Notes under the pieces: generated by a model
What the model was told of the DNA's origin: nothing
The model's input: the letters and a program-made list of their open reading frames with translations, nothing else
Databases searched by the model: none
Translations under genes and position numbers: made by a program
NCBI GenBank assembly: GCA_937974245.1
Contig: CALJKV010000093.1
Span: 1-23,725 of the forward strand
From: an uncultured Chloroflexota bacterium
GTDB lineage: Bacteria > Chloroflexota > Anaerolineae > Aggregatilineales > Phototrophicaceae
Reading direction: 5' to 3'
Length of the DNA: 23,725 bases
Shown: piece after piece, positions 7,206-14,215 of the stretch
Numbering within the stretch: position 1 is the stretch's first letter
Layout of the letters: every line of letters starts with the position of its first letter

Positions 7206-8743
7206 AGCGCCGCCTCCATTTCTTCGTGTGTCTGCCTCGCCGCGCCCAGCATATACAGCCCTAAGTGTTCCTCAGTCAGGTCGGGCGTGTTGGGCAGCAC
7301 CGCCACCACTTCGCCGTTATACATGACCATAATCCGGTCAGCCAGTTTCATAACCTCTTGCAGGTCGGCGGAAATCAGCAGAATAGATAAACCCTGGGTA
7401 CGTTTATCCACCAACTGCTGGTGGATGAACTCAATCGCGCCGATGTCCACCCCACGAGTCGGCTGGGCCGCGATTAACAGGCGGGGCGACGACGAGAACT
7501 CCCGCGCCACAATGACTTTCTGCATATTGCCGCCGGAAAGTGACCCTACCGGCACGTCGCCACTCTGGGCGAGAATACCGAACTGGGCGATCAGTTCGCG
7601 CCCATTCTGCCTGATGGCATTCGGTTGCAGAATGCCGCGCCGGGTGAACGGTTCACGATAATAACGGTCAATGATAAGGTTCTCAACGATACTGGCATCA
7701 CGCGCCAGACCGTTGGAGAGCCGATCTTCCGGGATGTGGGTGACACGCGCCTCGCGCACCCTGCGCGGGCCATGTCCGATGATGGATTGGCCGTCCACCC
7801 ACGCCTCGCCGGAAGTTGCCTCGCGCAGCCCGGTCAGCACTTCCACCAGTTCGGTCTGTCCGTTACCTTCCACCCCGGCAATCCCCAGGATTTCCGATTC
7901 GTAGGCGGTGAACGATACATGATTAACCAGCGCCCGCCCGGCTTCATTGGCATAAGTAAGATTCTTAGTTTCCAGAACCGGCTTGCCATGCTGCACCGGC
8001 GGTTTATCCACCACCATGAAGACCTCACGCCCAACCATCATCCGCGCCAGTTCCGGGATGCTGGTTTCGGCGGTTGTCACCGTACCCACAACTTTCGCGT
8101 CGCGCATGACCGTCACCCGGTCAGAGATTTCCATGACCTCGCGCAGCTTGTGGGTGATAAAGATGACGGTTTTCCCCTCTTTGACCAGGTTGCGAATCGC
8201 GACGAACAGGTCAGTGGTTTCGCGGGGGGTCAGGACGGCGGTGGGTTCGTCCAGAATGAGGATTTCCGCACCCCGGTAGAGCGCCTTCAGAATTTCGACA
8301 CGCTGGCGCATCCCCACCGGGACGGCTTCGACTTTCGCCAGAGCGTCCACATGCAGGCCGTAGGTTTTCGACAGCGCTTTGGTGTCCTCAATGGCCTGTT
8401 TGCGGTCTATGGTGATGCCCTTGCGCGGTTCGCGCCCCAGGGCGATGTTTTCCGCAATTGTGAAGGAGTCAACCAGCATGAAGTTCTGGTGAACCATGCC
8501 GATACGCATGTCAATCGCGGTATGGGTACTGTCTATCTCAACGGGTTTGTCGTTCAAGAAGATTTGGCCCGACGTCGGTTGCTCCAGGCCATAGAGAATT
8601 TTCATCAATGTGGATTTCCCGGCGCCGTTTTCACCGACGATGGCGTGAATTTCTCGCGGCTCAACGCTCAGTGATACGCCGTCGTTAGCGAGAACCCCAT
8701 TGGGATATACTTTGATGATGTCACGGGCTTCCAATAAAGACAT
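7202..8743 (-). CDS. ABC transporter ATPase, two-domain (YufO/nucleoside-type)
   Basis: Cytoplasmic ATPase that powers the nucleoside importer. It has 513 residues with two fused nucleotide-binding domains, as usual for this family. Domain 1 has Walker A GENGAGKST (37-45), the family's altered signature VPVGMRQRVEILKALYRG (141-158), Walker B LILDEPTA (162-169) and the switch His in THKL (197-200). Domain 2 has a degenerate Walker A, GVEGNGQTE (290-298, lacking the GKS/T), a canonical signature LSGGNMQK (402-409), and QPTRGVD where Walker B normally ends in DEPT, so its catalytic site is probably reduced. This asymmetry is typical of RbsA/YufO-type proteins. GAGG lies 6 bases before the ATG. 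It is separated from the upstream binding-protein gene by a strong hairpin. Confidence 0.96.
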   Translation of the reverse strand: MSLLEARDIIKVYPNGVLANDGVSLSVEPREIHAIVGENGAGKSTLMKILYGLEQPTSGQIFLNDKPVEIDSTHTAIDMRIGMVHQNFMLVDSFTIAENIALGREPRKGITIDRKQAIEDTKALSKTYGLHVDALAKVEAVPVGMRQRVEILKALYRGAEILILDEPTAVLTPRETTDLFVAIRNLVKEGKTVIFITHKLREVMEISDRVTVMRDAKVVGTVTTAETSIPELARMMVGREVFMVVDKPPVQHGKPVLETKNLTYANEAGRALVNHVSFTAYESEILGIAGVEGNGQTELVEVLTGLREATSGEAWVDGQSIIGHGPRRVREARVTHIPEDRLSNGLARDASIVENLIIDRYYREPFTRRGILQPNAIRQNGRELIAQFGILAQSGDVPVGSLSGGNMQKVIVAREFSSSPRLLIAAQPTRGVDIGAIEFIHQQLVDKRTQGLSILLISADLQEVMKLADRIMVMYNGEVVAVLPNTPDLTEEHLGLYMLGAARQTHEEMEAAL

Positions 8744-8780
8744 AAGCTGCCTCGAAAAAAATAGTCATGATGCTATATTG

Positions 8781-8814
8781 CGGTAAGGGCAAGGTTCTAG
8801 CCTTGCCCCTACCG
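8781..8814 (-). promoter_or_regulatory. intercistronic stem-loop between binding protein and ATPase genes
   Basis: CGGTAAGGGCAAGG (8781-8794) pairs with CCTTGCCCCTACCG (8801-8814) over 14 positions with one G-U wobble and a 6-base loop. A run of T on the minus strand occurs only about 20 bases later (near 8755-8762). It may protect the 3' end of the binding-protein message or partly terminate transcription, giving more binding protein than membrane components, as is common in binding-protein-dependent importers. The effect is inferred; the structure is directly visible. Confidence 0.8.
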
Positions 8815-8848
8815 ATCATGCGTTACAAATTATGGGTGATTGAACTAT

Positions 8849-9994
8849 CTAGCCACCCAGATACATGGAGGCGTCGAATTCCATCATCGGCATATCGGCA
8901 CAGCCCGTGCCAACGGCCACCGCGTCGTCACCGAACGCACTGTTGACCGTGATATCGCCGTTCACGACAGCTTCCTGCACCGCTGCCAGCAAATCCTGGA
9001 CGTTCTGCGGAGTGGCTTCGGTATAGATGTCATTGTAGGCCAGCCCGACGCCGCCTTCGGCAATACCCAGACCTTCGGCCTCGCCAAGGGGCAGTTCGCC
9101 CGCCAGATACAGTTCAATCGCACGATACAGCGAGTTATCTACGTTCTTCAACATGCTGGTCAGAATACGCTGTGCCTGCTCAGGGTCGGTATCCAGAATG
9201 ATCGTCGCCTGGTCGGAGTCGACGCCGATGGCATAGTGGCCCTGTTCGGCGGCGGCTTCAAACACGCCTACGCCCGTGCCACCCGCGATCTGGAAGACGA
9301 TGTCAGCATTCTGTTCGTACATCGCCAGGGTGATTTCCTTGCCTTTAGCCGGGTCATTCCAACCACCAGCATACTGCACCAGCACCTGGCTGTCGGGGTT
9401 GACGAGGCACGCGCCCTGTTCGTAGCCCACGATGAAGTCGTTAATCACGGGGATATCCTGCCCACCAACCGCGCCCAGCACCGGGTCAGCATTCATGCCT
9501 TCGGTCTCGGAAATCGTCATCGCGGCGGCATATACACCCGCCAGGAACGAGCCTTCGTTCTGGTTATAGGTAATTGAGTAGACGTTGGCGCAGCCTTCAA
9601 CACATACATCGGGGTTGTCATAGGGCATGGAGGCATCATAGAACATGAATACCTTGTCGGGATACATATGAGCGCGGGCGGCCAGGTAATCAATCATCTG
9701 GAACGTGCCGGCGATCAGGATGTCATAGTCATCGGCGGACATGGCATCGTTCAGGCCGGTTTCCCAGCCAGCGGGGTCAATGCCCAGCTCAACGGTGTTG
9801 ACTTCAACATCAAAGTCATCCATAGCGCTATCCATACCGCGCTGCGCTGAGTCAAAGAAGGACTTATCGCCGAGAACGCCGTTCACCACAAGCGTAATCC
9901 GCAGCGGTGCGTCCTGGGCGCTGACCAGGCTGAAAGCACCCAGCGTGAGCAGGGCGACTACCAGAACAAAAAGAGTGACTTTCGTGCGATTCAT
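8849..9994 (-). CDS. BMP/PnrA-family nucleoside-binding protein of the ABC importer
   Basis: Extracytoplasmic substrate-binding protein that delivers nucleosides to the permeases. From ATG 9994 it has 381 residues with a Sec signal peptide (hydrophobic 7-24, likely cut after VSA-26). Family landmarks are LGDKSFFDSAQRG (41-53), FYDASMP, NQNEGSFLAGVYAA (144-157), ADIVFQIAGGTGVGVFEAA (230-248) and the AIGVDSDQ site (255-262). GAGGAG at 10007-10002 lies 7 bases before ATG 9994, so the in-frame ATG at 10009, upstream of that ribosome-binding sequence, was rejected. Unusually for a Gram-positive-type binding protein, no lipobox cysteine follows the signal peptide, so membrane anchoring is not evident. 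It is the first gene of the operon. Confidence 0.95.
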   Translation of the reverse strand: MNRTKVTLFVLVVALLTLGAFSLVSAQDAPLRITLVVNGVLGDKSFFDSAQRGMDSAMDDFDVEVNTVELGIDPAGWETGLNDAMSADDYDILIAGTFQMIDYLAARAHMYPDKVFMFYDASMPYDNPDVCVEGCANVYSITYNQNEGSFLAGVYAAAMTISETEGMNADPVLGAVGGQDIPVINDFIVGYEQGACLVNPDSQVLVQYAGGWNDPAKGKEITLAMYEQNADIVFQIAGGTGVGVFEAAAEQGHYAIGVDSDQATIILDTDPEQAQRILTSMLKNVDNSLYRAIELYLAGELPLGEAEGLGIAEGGVGLAYNDIYTEATPQNVQDLLAAVQEAVVNGDITVNSAFGDDAVAVGTGCADMPMMEFDASMYLGG

Positions 9995-10045
9995 GGAATA
10001 TCTCCTCAATGAAAAACCATCTGCTTTTTTATAGTGCTGCCAGAA

Positions 10046-10074
10046 ATATTACAGAGCCTTACAGCGCCTGTCAA
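10046..10074 (-). promoter_or_regulatory. sigma-70-type promoter of the nucleoside-transport operon
   Basis: On the minus strand TTGACA (10074-10069) is followed by a 17-base spacer and TAATAT (10051-10046). The match to the housekeeping consensus is 6/6 and 5/6. Transcription should begin near 10039, giving a leader of about 45 bases before ATG 9994. No clear operator palindrome is seen beside it. Confidence 0.85.
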
Positions 10075-10177
10075 CAACTCCGGCATCCGCATGAGAACTC
10101 ATACAGCGGGGTGGAAAAGTCTGCCAACATCCCAGTGTATAAATCGAGGCGATTCTAGCGCATAATCCACAACCTTG

Positions 10178-11317
10178 CTAATGTTCTAATGCGTATTTTT
10201 GGGTGACATTCGGATCGAGCGCCAGGGCAGCCGCGACGTACAGTGCCAGCCAGGTGATCGCCGCCTGGACGTCCGCCAACGCCGCACTTTCGCTGACGGT
10301 ATGCGGCGCGGTCATCGGTGCGCCGATCATCCCCAAAACCTGCGTCCAGCGCCCCAGCGGCATATCATCGCTGCGCGACAGATAGCCGGTGTTAATCTGC
10401 ACACTGCCAGGCCGGGCGGTATTGAGCGCCCCAGCGAGGTCAGCCCCCAGCGCAATATAGTTTGGCGGCACAATCGATCCCCGACTCCAGCCCGAAACTG
10501 TGCCGAAACACGCCCCGCCCCCGATGCGTGGCGAACTATCCGTCCCCGCCGTTTGTGCATCCACCGAAATCACGCCGTAAGTCGGCGCGGGAAGCAGCCC
10601 GGCCAACCGCGCCGCGCCATGCCCGAAGTATGCATCCGGGATACCTTCTTCCAGATCAGTGAAAACGACCAGCACCCGCCGCCCGACAAGCGCACGCAGT
10701 GCATAGGCCGCGCCTAACGCGGTCATCACGCCCAGACAGTTGTCGAGTCCCGTGCCGGTTATCAGGCCGTCTTGCAGGACGGGGGACGCATCCATCACCA
10801 CCGAGTCCTGCCAGCCGAGTTCCCCCTTGACCGTCTCAAAATGGATGACCGTCTGCCCGTTGTGGTTTTCGACCAGCAAATTGCCTCTGGCGCTCACCTG
10901 CAGCCGCCCGTCCATGAAGCGCAGCGCCTTCGCTCCGGCACGGTAAGCTTCACCCGGCACGCGGATTGAACACATCGGATACAGTTCGCCGGATGCCGCG
11001 TCGCGCACCCGAAAACTGGGCCGATCCATGTGGGCGCTCAGAATGATGTCCGCCCGTTCGCCCGCTTCACCAACCCACAAGGCGGCATTTCCGGTACTCC
11101 CCAGCCGGGGGATAAAGTGGTCTTGCAATTCCAGCCCAGCGGCTATTGTGTAAATCTCACCGGCAATCGCGCCCGGCAGCCATGCCCCGCCGGAGGGCGC
11201 TAAGGCCAGTAAGAGACGCTGCAAATCGGTTGCGAGTCGTTCTGTCCCGTTCAGGTAAGGGTGAGTCTGTAGGGCTGTTTTCAGCCCCGGTACGGTCTGG
11301 TAAAGTGTTTCGAGCAT
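10178..11317 (-). CDS. divergent M42-type metallo-aminopeptidase-like protein
   Basis: Probable cytoplasmic zinc peptidase of the M42/MH clan (379 residues). The order of putative metal and catalytic residues fits: His96/Asp98 in LSAHMDRP, Asp192 in GTGLDNCLG, Glu223/Glu224 in TDLEEGIPD, Asp253 in ISVDAQTAG and His339 in TAPHTVSES. It differs enough from its neighbour that only the ligand pattern and general fold are shared. The ATG at 11317 follows the neighbour's stop by 18 bases with AAAAGGA upstream, so the two are probably co-transcribed. The substrate is unknown; peptide, amide or deacylase activity are all open. Catalytic activity is likely but inferred. Confidence 0.8.
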   Translation of the reverse strand: MLETLYQTVPGLKTALQTHPYLNGTERLATDLQRLLLALAPSGGAWLPGAIAGEIYTIAAGLELQDHFIPRLGSTGNAALWVGEAGERADIILSAHMDRPSFRVRDAASGELYPMCSIRVPGEAYRAGAKALRFMDGRLQVSARGNLLVENHNGQTVIHFETVKGELGWQDSVVMDASPVLQDGLITGTGLDNCLGVMTALGAAYALRALVGRRVLVVFTDLEEGIPDAYFGHGAARLAGLLPAPTYGVISVDAQTAGTDSSPRIGGGACFGTVSGWSRGSIVPPNYIALGADLAGALNTARPGSVQINTGYLSRSDDMPLGRWTQVLGMIGAPMTAPHTVSESAALADVQAAITWLALYVAAALALDPNVTQKYALEH

Positions 11318-11335
11318 GATAAATGTCCTTTTCTT

Positions 11336-12376
11336 CTATCCCCGTCGCAGGTCGGGCAGGGGTGTTGCCAGCAGTCCCAGCGCGAGTTCAACCGCCCACG
11401 CCAGGTCGTCCAGGTGAATCGTTTCCAGCGGGGCATGTTTGCCGCGCATCGGCAGGCCGATAATCGCACTCGGCAGGCCGAGCAGGATACTGGTTTTGGC
11501 GTCACTGATGAGTCCGGTCACAGCATCCTGCTGGTAAGGGATATTTTGCCGTGCCGCCATACTTTTGAGGTGCGCCCGCAGCCCCGGATGGGCGTGCCAG
11601 CCATTGCCGCCGCGTGTGTAGAGGTAGGCCGTCAGCACCGGGCCGCCGCCCAGCCTGACCTGCCCGAATGCCGCTGTTTCCGGTGTATCGTGGCTCACCG
11701 TGCCATCAATGAAGAGCGCCGCCGCCGGGCGAATTGCTTCCAGGGCGACAAACGCGCCAAGACTGTTGGTTTCTTCCTGCACCGTGCCGATGAGATACAC
11801 CGTCAGGCCATCGGGGCGTACCAGCCGCCGGGCGATCTCGAGCAGGACGGCACATCCAGCCCGGTTATCCATATAGGGTGCGGCGAAAAACCCGCCTGCG
11901 AGTGCCACCGGGGTCGTGGCATACGTGACTGGCGTCGTGATTTCGACTGCCGCTCCCCCCACATCAAGATACAGGCTTTCGATGCTCGCCAACCCTTCAT
12001 CACCCCGCGCCTGGTGCTGTGAACGCACCCCGACGACTCCGGCGTGTTCTCCCACCCGCACCGGCGCAGCAGGCAGCCCTTTGAGATTGACGCCGCCTAG
12101 CGCCACAGCGCCGTATGTGCCGTCCCGGTTCATCCGGTTGACCATCAGACCGACCGTATCCATGTGGGCGAGCAGCGCCACCGCCGGGTTTTCCGCCAGG
12201 CCAAAGCGGGCGATGACGTTACCCGCCCTGTCAATCGCCACCGAGTCGGCGCAGGCTGTCAACTGCCCCGCCAGGTAGCGGGCAACCGCGTCCTCGTGGC
12301 CGGAAATGCCGGGAATAGCCGCCAGTTCACGCAGCAGGGGCGGGAATGCCGGTTGCAACGGGGGGTGAGTCGTCAT
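11336..12376 (-). CDS. M42-family glutamyl aminopeptidase / FrvX-like metallopeptidase
   Basis: Cytoplasmic co-catalytic-zinc aminopeptidase that trims N-terminal residues from peptides. M42 proteins typically form large tetrahedral dodecamers. The 346-residue length fits. It opens with the family's LRELAAIPGISGHEDAV (15-31). Ligands are His71 (LLAHMDTVG), Asp170 (YMDNRAG), Glu201/Glu202 (VQEETNSLG, general base and ligand), Asp224 (FIDGTVSHD) and His314 (GKHAPLETIH). The ATG at 12376 has GGAG a few bases upstream. It is the first of a two-gene unit; no clear promoter is seen in the 273-base gap before it. Some family members were once labelled endoglucanases (CelM), which is not expected here. 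Confidence 0.93.
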   Translation of the reverse strand: MTTHPPLQPAFPPLLRELAAIPGISGHEDAVARYLAGQLTACADSVAIDRAGNVIARFGLAENPAVALLAHMDTVGLMVNRMNRDGTYGAVALGGVNLKGLPAAPVRVGEHAGVVGVRSQHQARGDEGLASIESLYLDVGGAAVEITTPVTYATTPVALAGGFFAAPYMDNRAGCAVLLEIARRLVRPDGLTVYLIGTVQEETNSLGAFVALEAIRPAAALFIDGTVSHDTPETAAFGQVRLGGGPVLTAYLYTRGGNGWHAHPGLRAHLKSMAARQNIPYQQDAVTGLISDAKTSILLGLPSAIIGLPMRGKHAPLETIHLDDLAWAVELALGLLATPLPDLRRG

Positions 12377-12649
12377 CAGTGCTCCATCCTATGCTGGTGA
12401 AAAATACCGCTAACGGTGTAAATTCCCTCAATATTAGCATTATTACGCCAAATTTCCTTGAATCAAAAACCCCACCTCAACCAGCGTGCGGTTCGTTGTA
12501 GTTCGTGTTTGAAATCAGCGGCTCAAGCCTACTTTCCCGCCGCATGGGGTATGCCCGTCCCTGCCACCATGACAGTCGTGTCCAGGTTGCACATGGCGGA
12601 GATTTGCAGCACACACTATCCGGCATCGAGCCGAGCTTCTACCCGCCGA
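12377..12649. other. 273-base gap, possible degenerate coding remnant
   Basis: AT-rich next to the M42 gene (12410-12470), GC-rich beyond. On the minus strand, one frame between about 12460 and 12640 reads protein-like segments (for example DTTVMVAGTGIPHAAGK and AADFKHELQRTARW) interrupted by several stops. A plus-strand frame over 12505-12699 is also open. Neither has a ribosome-binding site or recognised domain. It may be a decayed gene or chance. Confidence 0.25.
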
Positions 12650-13057
12650 TCAACACTGCTGCTTATCCAGCCACTCCAGGGCGCTTTTCGCGCTGGTGAA
12701 CACCATCACCCGCAGCCCGCGTTCGTACAGTGACTCGACAACCGGAATCAGGCTGCCCGCCGCTACGACTTCCTGCGGCACAACCAATGCCCAGAACTTC
12801 CAGCCCCCGGCAATTGTGCGCGAGTTCCACTCGTTGTTGCCCCAATCCACATCAGCCTGGGGGAGCGGCCCATTCAGGCGATCATCGGACATCCACTTGC
12901 ACGCGCCATATTGGATAAGTGCATCTGTCCCCGCATTCAAGGCATCGCGGAATGGTTTCCCGCTCACCGGTTTGCGAACAATGTGAGAAATGATCTTTTT
13001 ATCAGACAGGTATTCAATCAGCATGTACTCGTTATCTACAATGGTGACGTGTGACAC
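12650..13057 (-). CDS. small STAS/SpoIIAA-like protein
   Basis: 135-residue cytoplasmic protein with no signal peptide or membrane segment. The pattern, an opening beta-strand pair with a basic VRKP turn, then FRDALNAGTDALIQYGACKWMSDDR (36-60), LNGPLPQADVDW, IAGGWKFWALVVP (82-94) and a closing VMVFTSAKSALEWL (117-130), matches a widespread family of small STAS-like/SpoIIAA-like proteins seen in Bacteroidetes, Chloroflexi and others. No enzymatic function is established. GTG is the start: AAGGAG lies 7 bases upstream, and no in-frame ATG fits. It stands apart from its neighbours by more than 200 bases on both sides, so it is probably its own unit. Confidence 0.8.
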   Translation of the reverse strand: MSHVTIVDNEYMLIEYLSDKKIISHIVRKPVSGKPFRDALNAGTDALIQYGACKWMSDDRLNGPLPQADVDWGNNEWNSRTIAGGWKFWALVVPQEVVAAGSLIPVVESLYERGLRVMVFTSAKSALEWLDKQQC

Positions 13058-13280
13058 AGGCTTACTCCTTTATAAAACGTGCATGAGAACAGGTTCAGCC
13101 CCTTAGATTATGAAGTGAGTAGACGTGTTGACCGGCAAATTCAGATTTGGCAAGTATGTATAGACCTCCAAATTCCTACTAAGGGCAATCTTCATTCACA
13201 TTATATGTCGGAAAATCCAGCGACAGACTTAAGTTTTCCCCGCTCACATGATCGATAAGGCCGGGTGAACCAGGGAGCCG

Positions 13281-14093
13281 CTAAAAGCCCGCCGTTTTCA
13301 GCAGCGCGATGCTGTCCGGCAGGTCGGCCCAGTATGCCCCGGCGCGATCCTGGTTAGCGCTCGGTTCACCGCACTCGAAGGCCGCCCATCCCATGTATCC
13401 TGCCGCGTTGAGCGCCGCCGCCATCCCCGCGAAATCAATCAGGCCATGACCGGGCAGCCTCCGGTTGCTATCCGCCAGGTGAACATGCCCGATGTCCGCG
13501 CCAAATTGGCGCAGCGCCGCCACCATGTCCCGTTCTTCCAACGCCATATGGAACAGGTCGGCCACGATTTTGACATGCGGATGGTTTTTGACAAGCCGCC
13601 GCACCTCTGCCGCGTCCGCCAGCGTATTGAGGAATGCCGTTTCATAGCGGTTGATCGGCTCGATATAGAGTTCGACACCAATGGCATACACATAGTCCGA
13701 CAGGCTGCGCAGGTGATTGTGCAGCAGTTCGTATTCAAGCTGGCGCACCGATTTATACGGCGTGAGGTCGGGAACAATTGACGGGCCAAAGTGTGGCGCG
13801 ACAATCACGCCCTGCGCTCCAATGTCTACCGCGTTGACGATAGACTGTCGCAGTTCTGCCAACGCCGTCTCCCGTTCTGTCCGGTCGGCGGAGAGCAGCC
13901 GCCCCTGCCGCCCATGATTAACCGTGGCGGCGACCACGCCCGTTTGCTCAATCGCCGCCGCGATTTCCGGCACTCTGGCTGTCAGCCCGTATCCCCAGAA
14001 CTCGATTCCATCGAGTCCCAGTGTTTTCGCTTGTTGAAACTTTTCGAGGATCGTCCGCCCCGGCAGCATATCCTCCTGGATTGCAAGTTGCAT
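13281..14093 (-). CDS. sugar phosphate isomerase/epimerase-like TIM-barrel protein
   Basis: 270-residue AP-endonuclease-2/xylose-isomerase-like TIM barrel, probably a cytoplasmic divalent-metal-dependent isomerase, epimerase or dehydratase acting on a sugar or inositol derivative. Metal-ligand candidates are placed as in the family: Glu145 in YIEPINRYE, Asp179 in IVADLFHM, His205 in GHVHLADSN and Glu240 in AAFECGEP. The N-terminal LGLDGIEFWGYG (25-36) is the usual first strand and loop. GAGGT lies about 7 bases before ATG 14093. It is downstream of the DUF4139 gene on the same strand but separated by 122 bases containing a near-palindrome, so independent control is possible. Substrate unknown; hydroxypyruvate isomerase and ketose 3-epimerase are near relatives. 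Confidence 0.88.
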   Translation of the reverse strand: MQLAIQEDMLPGRTILEKFQQAKTLGLDGIEFWGYGLTARVPEIAAAIEQTGVVAATVNHGRQGRLLSADRTERETALAELRQSIVNAVDIGAQGVIVAPHFGPSIVPDLTPYKSVRQLEYELLHNHLRSLSDYVYAIGVELYIEPINRYETAFLNTLADAAEVRRLVKNHPHVKIVADLFHMALEERDMVAALRQFGADIGHVHLADSNRRLPGHGLIDFAGMAAALNAAGYMGWAAFECGEPSANQDRAGAYWADLPDSIALLKTAGF

Positions 14094-14140
14094 CGTTTGA
14101 CCTCACTTATGGCGTAACAATTTCACTACAAATATGCTCT

Positions 14141-14156
14141 CGATACTTAAGCATCG
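14141..14156. promoter_or_regulatory. 16-bp near-palindrome, candidate operator
   Basis: CGATACTTAAGCATCG is palindromic except for one symmetric pair (CGATxCTTAAGxATCG). It lies 48 bases upstream of the isomerase start and just downstream of a TATACT hexamer on the minus strand (near 14176-14181), a position where a repressor could block initiation. No matching -35 is convincing, so this stays tentative. Confidence 0.35.
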
Positions 14157-14215
14157 GTGCTTTTTCCAGTATAACCACGCCCCGGCTGGGCTGCCACTGA
14201 CTAAGTGTTACACGG

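Noticed and set aside
7625..8674. Long plus-strand open frame (349 codons) across the ATPase gene
   Set aside because: Antisense shadow of a canonical ABC ATPase; no ribosome-binding site or domain.
8840..9577. Plus-strand open frame (245 codons) opposite the binding-protein gene
   Set aside because: Antisense shadow; the minus-strand gene has a signal peptide, promoter and family motifs.
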